Shown: positions 50,900 to 62,004 of the stretch, piece after piece
How the letters are laid out: each line of letters begins with the position of its first letter
How positions within the stretch are numbered: the first letter of the stretch is position 1
Assembly (NCBI GenBank): GCA_017562135.1
Contig: QEYB01001208.1
Span: forward strand, 124,001 to 188,000
Direction of reading: 5' to 3'
DNA: 64,000 nucleotides
DNA from: Dipylidium caninum
Taxonomy: Eukaryota > Platyhelminthes > Cestoda > Cyclophyllidea > Dipylidiidae
Program-made: the position numbers and the translations under genes
Notes under the pieces: model-generated
Databases searched by the model: none
What the model was told of the DNA's origin: nothing
The model's input: only the letters and a program-made list of their open reading frames with translations

Positions 50900-53369
50900 A
50901 TGTCGAAAACCCTCCGCAAAGTGTCCACGCGTATTAGTATTGACTTAGCAAACCCTAATGAACCAGCGTCCTTTCAACACTGCCTACCTTCGTTCTCAAA
51001 TGCCGCAGTGGACTTCGCCCCCGACCCAGTTCTTTCGTCCCACGCCGATCCCGAGGTGTTGATGGGCAAGAAGTCCGGGCCCGCCGTCAGCCCCAGTGTC
51101 GTCGAAAATTGCCCAACCATTTGCATAATATGCGGCGTGGATTTTAATACGCGTTCCCAACTGCACGCCCACCTTTCCGATCACACGCACCTCAGTGGAA
51201 AGGTGGACAAGTACAAGGAAGTGCCACTGTATGAGTGTAAGCAGTGTGTGGCAGAAGTTAACTGCACAAATGTTTTGCGCCATCGCTGTTTCATGAAGCG
51301 CACTGCCCAGATCTCCGAGGTTGAGTCGCTTCTCGACTCCGTGGGAAGTCCTCTCGCCTGCATCTTCTGCAGGGGCCGAATTCTCCCCTCGAGGGCCCAC
51401 TTGGTCGCTCACCTGATATTCGCCCATTCTCCTCATCGAAATCCACTGAAATGCGTGTTTTGTAACGCAAAGTTCCAATCTGATAACCTTTACATGCAAG
51501 AAACGCATGCTTTTACATATCACGTACCCGAACTTATATTCCTCAACCGTCTTGGCTACTTCAGGATGATTAAAACACTGAGTGGACTGACAGTGGAAGT
51601 AAAAGTGCCATTCTTGTGTCTGTATGATCCTAGTAAGACGGAGAGCTCAAGTTGGCTTGACGCGATTACAGTTGATGCGAGGGATTCAGGGGTGCTGAGT
51701 GAGAAATCGAAGAAGTCGGAAAATATGGGGAGAACTCCCGTTGAAGACTTATGCTGTAAGACGTTCAAAGACCTCGCAGAATATACGGCGCATATCTATT
51801 GTAGACACACAATACTGCCTCACTCGCGCGATAAAGGCAGGGACTTCAACGCGAGCGAGGTGAGACAGCTCGACGCAATTAAGAGGGGCCTCCCCGGACC
51901 CACCATAAGGGAGCTCTTGAAGGCCTCCGTCCTGGGACCCTTCGGAAGGTCGAAAACCCTACAAATGAACCCCTCGAATAAGTCGGCGGTCGGGGAGAGG
52001 AAGAGTGTGCTTCTCCGCAGCGGTTGGAACAGAAAGACGAAGGTAACGCGGAACACGTGCCGCGTTTGCTTGCACGACTACCGCAATGAGGAGAGGCTTG
52101 TGAAGCACATCGAGGACTTCCATGTCCCCGAAATGCGGAAGCGTGTGCAACACCTCGCAGACGTGGGCGAACTCGCTGGAACTTTGGACATCGACAGGCT
52201 CTGCACTGAGTGCTTCACTCTGTTCCCCTCTGCCTACAAACTTCAGGCAAGTTCTTCTTTGTGGTTATGACATGGCCGAGACCGCATCACACATCCCGAC
52301 GCCGCACCACGAACACGCCGACGTCTGGTAGGGCGGAGTTAAGGCATTTCCCCTCAAAAGGTAGCTCACATTCGGTGGAGGGCCTAATTGTGGCCACCAT
52401 GTCGTGGTTCAGCAGAGCATCACATTATCTGTAGGTGGAATGAACTTCAAGTTAACATTTGAGCATTTGAGCACATGAGTAGACGTGGCAGTGAATCGCA
52501 ATTGCGCTCCGTTCAAGGTTCACATGATCGTCGCCCACGGGGGGAGTTCGTGGTTCAACTGCGGTGTCTGCGATCAACAATTTTGTGAGCCAAACCACTA
52601 CCTGCCCGCCTTCATGACGGCTGGTCCGGTGGTGGTCACTACGGAGGATGACAACCAGAGCAAGTGGGAGTTTCGCGAGGACGCGGCGAGGGCGTCTCCG
52701 GAGCCGCCCTCGGTGGAGAAGAACCCCTCTTTCGAGGAGGACCTCGACGCTCTCTACGCACCGTACGAGTCGAAACTGTCCACCCTCACGATCTGCCGCG
52801 TCCTCGACTGCCACGAGGCGCGACACTGCGCCACCCTCCAGCCGCCTCTGAAGTTACCCCACCTGCCAATGGCGCTAATCACCCAACTCCTTGAGAGTCG
52901 AGGTTACCAGGGCAAACTAATCTTTGACTGGCTCTCAGCAACTTTTGATCAGCCGCCGCTAATGGACGTCAAACCCTTCGTTTTTGAAGATCCCGACGCG
53001 AAAAAGGGGGGCAAAACAAAGCCCTACATGCGACTGAACCCTGGGGAGGAACCGCTCTCCCAGGAGGGCGTCGACATGGGCCACCGACTGCTGGAGGGCC
53101 TGGTGGCCAGGCGGGCGGGTCTGCTGCAGGCCGGCAATTCGGACTACGAGGAGGAGGCCCCGGCGCTGACAGTGGAGCGCAGCCTTTCCGAGGCAACACG
53201 CGACACCCCAACCTCCCTCCCCACCCCGGCCCGGGGCAACACCTCCGTGGAAGCTGTGGCCGCCGGGCAGAAGAGCAGCCTGCCTCATAAACTCGTCAAA
53301 CTATTCACGCACATCGGAGAGCGCAATGTCGTTGTCCAACAGGAAAAGGAGTTTATGGAGAGGGTGTGA
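50900..53369 (+). CDS. C2H2-type multi-zinc-finger protein, family not identified
   Basis: Two exons, 50900-52246 and 52518-53369, about 732 residues. The intron has a GC-AG boundary (CAG|GCAAGT); joining reconstitutes a zinc finger across the junction (CTECF then LQVHMIVAH), which supports it. Fingers or finger-like motifs in order: CIICGVDFNTRSQLHAHLSDH, YECKQC to HRC, CIFCRGRILPSRAHLVAH, CVFCNAKFQ to THAFTYH, LCCKTFKDLAEYTAHIYCRH, CRVCLHDYRNEERLVKHIED and the split finger. They are widely spaced rather than linked by TGEKP, unlike DNA-binding KRAB arrays. The C-terminal third lacks fingers, is acidic/proline-rich and ends in a helical-looking segment (HKLVKLFTHIGERN). The ATG chosen lies 12 nt after a strong AG acceptor, so an upstream exon is possible. 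Nucleic-acid or protein binding is inferred only from the fingers. Confidence 0.78.
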
Positions 53370-56300
53370 ATTACTGTGCCGGGTGTTCATGTACCCCTAT
53401 TTGAGAATATACTTTTTTAAATGGATTTCCGCCGATAAAATCGCAGGCGCACTGCTTCTGCAGGGTCAAGGAAACGGACTGAAGGAAGCTTCCATCATAG
53501 CACATTCGTGGGTAAAGTAAATCGGTAGGAATCATCGAAATCAGGGGGAATCAGTGGTTGGATTATTTTCTGATCCCGCCTGGTCTCTTTCATTTCATGA
53601 GGCTAAATTTTAGCGCGCGTGGCCAGAAAAAATTCGGTTTCGGTGGCATTTTTATTTTTATCCCCTCCCCTTCAACGGGGACTGGACGCGGATGAAGTCG
53701 TATCAGACAGATATTCTCAAAAAAGCGCAAATTCGACGAAAGAGGGAATTTGCCCTGACTGGTGCAAACTACGTTAACTGGCTCGGACGCCGCAGTTGTT
53801 GTCCATCCTCCTTCCTTCTTGATTGCACGGAGTTAAACACTACGACATGCCGTGCCCGACCTCCTTGCTGAAACGCCTCCTCATGAATACCTGGTCCGAG
53901 TTATGGTCATTACACGAAATACTCGCTAATTTTACACAATTCCTTTCTTTGAAAGTGTATAAATAATGTGTTTAATGACTTTTGGGGCGAGAATTGAAGA
54001 TGTTTCGTGTGGCCTTGACAGATATAAGCCAGCGTGGCTCACGTGGCACCCATTCGTACGCCTCGAAGGTGATCGTCCCGATTGAAATTTCACCTGACCT
54101 CTTAATCACGTGACCGGGGTGTCGTCAATGCGAAGCCTCCATGTCGCGGCGTGGCGTGGCGTGGCGAACGCGCTCTTAGCCAAGGGAGGGGGGCGCCCCC
54201 GAGGCAAACGCGAGCACCCTCATCGATTTGCCCTGGCGGCGGCTCTGCCCTGGACCCTCCTCCCGATCGATACGCCATCAGCGGGCTCCGCGGCCGCAGC
54301 CGCACAATCGCGTCGCTCCTCCCGCGTCGGGGCGGCTCTGCCGTGCTCTCTCCACCTTGGCGCCCCCCGTTCTTTCACCCGGGACAAGGGGCTCCCAGTC
54401 GCCAGACCCGCGGTCTATTCGCCCAACGAGCACCGCGACCACTAGCAGTGCCGAGGTCCTTTTCGACCTCGCAAACCGCGCTCATCAGTTGCGGAGAGCC
54501 CCTCTCTAGTCAGTCCATCTCGGGAAATTTCAAAGAGTGCGTGGTTTTTATAGGTGGGTTTAAGACAACATGGTGGCCCATTTTTCCCTTCGTGTTTTGC
54601 CGTGTGCCTGGGCGCACATGCAACAACACTTCGCTCCTAAGGTTGCAGAATATGCAAATTCCCGCGCAGGCCTGATTTACATAGACGCATATGCTAAAGT
54701 GCCGCGTTTGGATGCCACGCATCAGGTGAATTGTGTCTTTCACATAGGTTGGCCTTCTTGCTTAACATTACGAAGGTCTTTCTTGTGGGGCCCTGAAATT
54801 TTCCGCAAAAAAATTCATTCTGCTTCTCGGGGCGCAGAAATTAGCGCCGAGGCTGATCGCCCGGGGGCGCCTTGTCAGTGGCCCAGTTGTTGCCTCCTGT
54901 CAACATCCATCCGGAGGATATCTCAAAGACGCTGGAGGCACGGAAATTATGCGAATTTATGGTTAGGCTTGACAGTTAATAGGTTCAATTAAGACTGGCG
55001 TTTGTCAAAACGCAGATGAGCACTTTTCTGCGATACGACGCCTTGTCAAGGGGAGGGTCGGGACCATAACATTGTCATCGAGGCGAAAAGCAAGTTTATT
55101 TACCAACATACTCTAGCACGGGGCGAGGATGCGTAGCACAAGGAGCTCGATGGTGGAAGACCTGCCCTGGGGCAGCTATTTGTGCAGCATTTCAAAGCCT
55201 CCGGAGCTCTCCCTCACCGATCACCATAACTTTTAAGCTTTATTATTTCCTTCCTTTTATATTTGGTTTGTTTACCGTTTAGACGGCGGACTGCGCTGAA
55301 GTCTCCTCCTCGCCACTCGGACGGGGAGGACGTAGTCTGCTCGTTTTGGCATTTTCAACTGCAGCCGAGGCAGCAATGCGCTTTATTTTATGGCATCCGA
55401 ATGTCTTTCCTCTCACCTCTGCCAGAATTAAGGCATTGTGTTCTTCCCCAAGTACCACGGCTTTTTTGTCTTCCTCCAACTTCCACCTTGCCAGACGCAG
55501 GAGACGTCCTGTCGCCTTATCCCAGTCAACGACGGTGTAATGAATAATCTCCCAAGTTCCGTTAAAGCTTCACCGATGTCTGTATGTTCGCTGATTATTA
55601 CGTGGTAAAAAGTTATTCTCCCTCTCTCTCTCTGGGGACTCTGTTCGTGGGAGTTGACAAGTCCTTGTGAGCGTGACGCAGTCGGGCATACGAGGAATCT
55701 GCCTCCTCTGCGCAAATGTCCCCGACAGTTGTTCGTCCTGGTTGCCTAAAAGACGTCTCGAGACAGGGAAGACGACTGGCCACTTACACACCCCTCAGCC
55801 TTTCCCAAAGAGGATTCCGTGCCGCGGGGCACTGTGGTTCGCCGTGGGTCGACGAGGGCGAAGCACCGCAGACCGGCGCCATAAGGTAGGCGGAGGAGTG
55901 AGCCCGCGAAATGCTCTGGAATGAGAACAGGAGGCGTTGCAGACTGAACAGGGGACCGGGATTTGACGGGAATAATTTGCGATGGCAATGACGGACCATC
56001 GGCGCAAATGGTATTCGAGGCATAAATTGCCTCTTTCTTGTCATCTTGTATTGGTCCAAATGACCAAATGGAAGCGTCGTCTCGGGTTGCCGGATCGTCC
56101 AAATTCGGAGTCCGGAGGCCTCGTAATTAGAGGCCAGGCGAAATTATCAAATGAAACGATTTGGGGTTTTTCTCGCTAGGAAATGCGACTGCTGCAGCGA
56201 GAAAACAGGATACCGACGCAGAAGCAGGCAATCCAAGCTTCTAGTGTTGAATCCTTAAAAGGAATGGGATGTTCTACTTCCCCTGATTTACTAGCCCATT

Positions 56301-59300
56301 CGACCAGATGCAACATAATTGGTTCAAACGACTGCTCCCCGCTTGTTTCATTTTGAACTCCGACGGCCTGGCGGGGAAGACTCGACCAGAGCGGCGCTCG
56401 GTTAGGAGACAAACAAGGAGTTGATGTGTGTAAAGCACGCAGTCTTATCAGTGTATTTTCCGGAGTTGCGCCTCCTCCCCGCTCCCCTAATTTCGCAGAT
56501 GCTCTCCGCCCGGTTTCCCCGGCGAGGAACCTCGTCTCCGACGGGTGCACCGAGGTCGTCCACTTTATGCTGTCTGCTGAGGATGCCATTTGAGCGAGTT
56601 GCAGCAAGCTTGGCCGAAATCCTTCGCCTCCAAAAGCGGGCCGAAGAGCACACCGCAATCGATGAGGTGGGAGAACGAACTCTCGGGCTTCGCGGCACGA
56701 ACTGGACTGTTGCAGTCTTCATCGGCTTTGCCACGGGTATCAACCTCACATTGGGGCGATGGAGTTCGGCTGTGAAGGACTCTTGGTGAAATTGTTCCCC
56801 TTTTTTGGTGAATCACGGATTGCCGGACCATTTATTTCCCGTATCGTCCGTGGTATGTCGGCATGGAAGGCGTGTTCCATCACCCGCAGGCCGGGGAAGC
56901 AACGCCTTACTGTGCTGCCTTGATGAGAAAAATGCGGTTGACCAGAACATTGGGGCTTCTATTAATAATAGCCTCTTTTGGCCGGAAATTCCTCCGCACG
57001 GGGCCCCCATCCCCCTCCCACGGCCATAAATCTACGGGAGGCGGTCTTCTTCCCCCACCAACACCGCTCTAGCATTCACACTGCCGAATGCAGACGCTAA
57101 TTTCGCCACGAGAGGAGAACGGATTCGCGGGAAGAGGTGGCTCGCGCCAAATGCACGCGCCGTGTCTATCGTTTTTTCGTTCTCTTAATCCTCCACTCGC
57201 CGCTGTGACCGTTTCCCTCCGACTACGCTTCTTTGCGTAGTTGACGCGGGTTTCGGAATGTGGAAGACGCGCTAATCTCGGAGACGGCAGCTTATGCCGT
57301 TCAGCGCATTCCTCCAATTTATGGGCGAACGCCTGCTTCCTGACAGCCGCTGCCAACACATCCGCATCCGAAGTGGCGACGTGACTAAGAAGCCTTTGAC
57401 GAGCGACGAAGTTAGTTGTTGGTGTTGCCTTAGGAGAAACGTGGCCTCTGCGGTGTCCGTGTAACAGGTCCACGAGATGCCCACAGCCCCATTCCCACGA
57501 ACCACTTCGTAAACATCGTTCACCTCCTCTCTGCCAAAGCAAGCCCTTCATCCTCGTTAATTCATTCCCCGTGCACGCATTAATTAAGTTGACACGGATA
57601 AATTCTTCCATGAATTTAACCAAATACATAATTCGACTCGCAGTGCTGTTTGTGCGAACAGCGGTGAAGGTGAGGAGTGTCAAGGTCCATCGTCAGGACG
57701 GCGACACGACTGGAGCCTGTTCATCAGTGACTGCCGCCACCCGACCCCCGCGATGAAGGCGTCAACCCGCCCCGGATCCGTTCGCTGCCCGCCGCCTCCA
57801 TCGCACTTCGCCGGCAGCCAGGTTGGCATTTTCGAGCCTCCTGCAGTCATTAACAGTGAAAAATAGAGTATTCGGAATCGAGGCACTCATTTTTTTGTCT
57901 TAATGGCACAAAATTGTGCTGTTCCACCGTGCGGTGCATGGACTGGAGCGCCGAGGCTGTTGGCAGGGCGGCGCTCGGCTCTGGTGTCGGTGAGGAAGGA
58001 GGCCGGGGACGCTGGCGGCCCAAAGCGCCCCTTTGAACGGAGGAGATCGCAAGAATTACTTTGAAAGCTGCACCATGGGACCGTAGCGTCTTTGCTTCCA
58101 CTTTCGTCTAAATAGTCCGCACGCTGTTTGACTGGTTAGAACGGAGAGTGTCCGTGCAAAAGAAGAGATCGGTTTGCCCGAGTTCCCGCTGTTGGACAGG
58201 GCAAACCTGCCCACCACGAGTAGGTCTGAGGTCTTCCCAATTCCTTTTTAGCCTCACTGCGATATCGGACTGCATGGGTTCCATTTTAACCGCCCTTCTT
58301 CGCGCGTTTTCCCCTTTGGCCATTCGCCTGCCCCCGTACGCACAGTCCGCACGTGGACTGCGACATTCGCCTGAACTTCGCGCCTCCCCATGAGGGGATC
58401 GAAAGGCGCTGCGAGTCGGATTATGGTGCCACGGGGAGTAGGGGCACGAAATAACACATGCAGCCATCTTAAATACCAGTGGGAGGGTTCTCCCAGCACC
58501 CGGCTGGGTAGTTCGCTATTGGGCTGGGATTTGCAGCCCCGAAACCCGCCTCCACGATCATGCGAGAGGAGACTGAGTCCCGGGGCCTCGGCGTCTGCGT
58601 ATGCGTCTGCGAGTAGCCCAACGGCCCAAACCCCTGCCAGGGTGGACCCTCCCTAAGCTGCACACGAATTAGACGGACACTGCTGCCTGTTAAACAAACA
58701 AATCGCTTATTCCCTGCTATTTCAACATCCACCGTCCGGAAATTGAGACACCACATGGAAACCTCCATTTATTGTCTGAATAACTCGAGACTTTAGCTTG
58801 GAGACAACTGGCACATTAATCAGACAGTGTGCAGGTAAAGGTGAAAAATTCCTTGCCGAAATGACATGCCGGGCGGGGCGAGGAGGGGAGGAGTTAAGCT
58901 CGCCAACCGGGAGGTGAAACGCTTTCCCCATGGGGTGTTGGTGCGCGCACCGGAGGGCGGACGAGACTGGTCCCTCCGGTCGCGATTATCGCGTCAGACG
59001 ACGGCCGTCCTCCCTGCCCTGGCCGGGAGCAGAGAGCGCGACTGCAGTCGCCCGAACAATCCCTTGGCCGAATAATGCGGGAAAGGGATGGACCGAACGA
59101 GTGGGACAAAAACTGACGCATGGAAGTGGCAGATGTCGACGATTTCAGTGTTTTAAAAAGGCGTATCATCTAGGTTCTCTTGGCCTTCGACAGCGCCGAG
59201 AACGGGGGGGGGCGGCCGGGCAAGACCGCGGTGAGAACGTTTTGCCGCCGCAAATAGGCGATCAAATAAACCTCTCCCAGTGGCTACTTGCATCAGGAGA

Positions 59301-59936
59301 ACTCGAGAAATGGAAGGTCGCTTCCACTACTTCGTCCCGTGGGTAAGAATCCGATTCTGCAACAGTTGATATCGCACTTGCTCAACAATTTCACCACCGT
59401 GGACAGTGAGATGTTTAAGTTTGAGGAAACCCTTAATTGTCGTCGCCACAACCATCCTGCGAGAGAGGACACGAGGTCTTTCACCGGGCTCACTTGCTGC
59501 GCCGATGGCCGGCGAGTACAAGGAGCCCAGCAGACGTGTCCACTTTCGATTCCCGACGCAAATCAACCCACTTGGGGCTTTTGTCACTTGCCAAATGGAT
59601 CAGTTGCTGGCTCAAGGTTCTCATTTCGAGGTTGTTTACTACGGAACGGAGAGGCGAGTTGGCCAACAGCCTCCACCGCGCCAACCCAGCGCCGATTTTA
59701 ATGAAAAAATGCCGACGGTGTGGTTGCGGCTCAGTGCCACGCTGTGAATAGTGCTAAAAGCGCCGGTTGCTACGCCAAGGAATTAGTGGGCAACTCGTAC
59801 CATGCGGCGAAAGTACGGAATGAGTAAGCGGATGAAGCGTCAGACCGCCTCAGCCCCCTCGGCCCAGCACAGAGAGTGTGGATGGCCACGCCACGGACCG
59901 ACTCACGCATCCGGGCGCGATTGCGCGCACACGGGG

Positions 59937-59937
<1 letters not shown>

Positions 59938-59973
<36 letters not shown>
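59938..59973. repeat. (CA)18 microsatellite
   Basis: Thirty-six bases of uninterrupted CA. A GT/GC-rich alternating tract at 60150-60197 is its rough reverse complement, about 180 bp away. Cys-Val frames through it are artefacts. Confidence 0.92.
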
Positions 59974-59979
<6 letters not shown>

Positions 59980-60149
59980 CCAGCATCGCCATCATCCTCT
60001 GACCAGACGCCGCGAGTGATGAGCGTTCACGCAAGGCTTTGTGACACGCAGACAGCCAATAAGGCGTCGACCAGAACAGGCTCGCACGCGCGCCCCGTCG
60101 ATAACACCGCGATAGGCCAGACAGGCCGCAAAGGGTCCTCTCCTGTGCG

Positions 60150-60197
60150 CGCGTGCGTGTGCATGCGCGCATGCGTGTGTGTGTGCGCGTGTGTGCC
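60150..60197. repeat. Alternating GC/GT purine-pyrimidine tract
   Basis: Mixed CG, TG and CA dinucleotides in strict alternation for most of about 48 bp, with the core TGTGTGTGTGCGCGTGTGTG. It lies about 70 bp upstream of a TATA-like element. Confidence 0.75.
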
Positions 60198-60264
60198 CGG
60201 GCCTCCATTTGCGTGTTTGTGCATTGTCTCACGCCGACCTTGAGCGGCGCAAGCGTCCCGCGGC

Positions 60265-60348
60265 TATAAGCAAGCTCCTCGTGCCTGACCTATCCATCCA
60301 CCCACCGGACCGGTCTCTCGTGTTCCTCAATCGGAGTTGCTGATCCAT
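60265..60348 (+). promoter_or_regulatory. Candidate TATA promoter and short first exon, possibly of muscleblind
   Basis: TATAAG at 60265 is followed by a roughly 50-80 bp segment ending in a strong donor (CCAT|GTAAGT at 60349). This resembles a TATA box with a short non-coding first exon. It lies 1.7 kb upstream of the first supported muscleblind exon on the same strand. The link is conjecture. Confidence 0.3.
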
Positions 60349-62004
60349 GTAAGTCGGAAGTCCTCCGGTGCCCTTTGTTGCTGCGTTTATCCGCGCTTAA
60401 ACCCCAGTTTTGCGATAGATCCCTTCTTTGGCAACAATTATTCTTTAGCTAATCGGTACAACTAGACATTTCTGAACCGTTTGCTTGTGCTCGCGTCACT
60501 TGACTCTCCTGTGCCCTTCAATGAGTACGGTTTCGCAGTGGCTGCCGTTCAAAGTGTGCGGAGTCAACTGTACTTACCTACCGTCCGATTTATATTTGGT
60601 CGGCCTGCCATAGAAGCAGTGCTGCTGAATAATTTTCGCAGTAGGCCATTATAATGCTCAGAGAATGGCTTTTCCAGCTAGGATGCCTCGGTGTTAAACA
60701 GAAGGTGTCCACGAATTCGGCGCTTTGGTGCTACCCAGTCGAGTCGTTCAGCCATACAAAAACACGTGCTTCCGCCTCTGCGAGACGCTACTGATTCTGT
60801 TTTCAATTTGGCTGTTTGTGCCGATTGACGACGTCACCCCAGCTTTGCATTGTGCCTTTCCTCGTATTCACGTGACCTGCCCCTGCTACAACTCTCGCAC
60901 ACTGAAAAATCGATAATGGGTTTTTCGGTCCCTCCGATCGATAAACTCGACTCCCCCACCGCAGCCTCCAAGTTATTCATCAGTCGACCGACTTGTCGAG
61001 TTCTTTAGCCGTTTGTGTACTTTTTTCATGATGGCACAGAGGAGACACAAGGAAAGTAGAGGTTGATTGCCAGTGGCGTGCGAGGGAGGAGCGTTGCTAG
61101 CTAATGACGAATGACGAAACCTATTAAAGTTGATGGCGTTTGTGGCCTGTTTCGCTCCTCTTTGTTTGAACAGGGTCTTAGTCATCATGCTCTCGCCTGG
61201 CCGCCCACCCCGGACCAGCGGGGCCGTGGCTGACCTCAGACGGTTGGTCATGGGACGGCAGGCCACTCCAGTTGCGGTGTCGGCATGGCTTCCTAATCCC
61301 ACGCCGGAGGCGAGTCAGGTTCCCCCCATGTGTGGGTGCCAAATAAGACCGCGGTGGAACGGCGCTCTCCCTTTCGGCGTGATTAGTCGCCACGACGGCT
61401 TAAGTGCAGTGTTTGTGCGTAGTTGCAGTGACCTTCTGACCCCGAACAAAGGCGCCATGTGTTTGCGCCTTGTTGATCTCGATGCGACTGACTTATTCGC
61501 GGCTCATGTGAATGCCATCGTGTCAAACTCTGGAGGAAATCACCCGGCGCTCCATAGCACCCTATTAGGCAGACAAATCTCCGGGTGCAGTTGTATTTGA
61601 TTAATACGAAGAACCTTAGAATGCTCCTTGCTCCTTTAACATGTGCTGTTAACATGGCGGCGCAATGTTGGTCGACAACACGCTGTGGAGAATTCTCTGT
61701 CCATGCAATGATTATCATGGGGGCTTCATTTTGCGCTTTTGCCCCTCTTCCCTGGATTTACGTGACGTTAAATTCGGCCTAGAGCTACCAAGTGAGCCTG
61801 CCTCTTGGCCTCGTTCTTATTTTGGCGTAGGCGTAGCTTGGTGGAGGTGGTGGTGAAGTTTTAAACCACTTTTCCATAATTGGCAACCTTCCACTCGTCA
61901 AAACCTCTGTTCTCCAAAAAGGAGGCTTATTAGTCGTAGAATAACAACAAAACAGGAGTAAGCTCACTTACTTGTTTTGGTGACCCTTGCGGCCTTGAAT
62001 TTAG

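Larger units (their letters stand above)
53370..62004. other. 8.6 kb without recognised coding sequence upstream of muscleblind
   Basis: Mostly GC-balanced to GC-rich DNA with frames up to about 200 codons (for example near 57.1-57.7 kb, minus strand), none with a recognisable domain and many open in several frames at once. It holds CA and GT microsatellites and one promoter-like segment near 60.3 kb. It may contain 5' non-coding exons, the promoter, or upstream zinc-finger exons of muscleblind, but no typical ZnF1/2 exon was seen. Confidence 0.45.

Noticed and set aside
59770..60243. Cys-Val and Thr-His repeat frames on both strands
   Set aside because: Translations of the CA and GT microsatellites.
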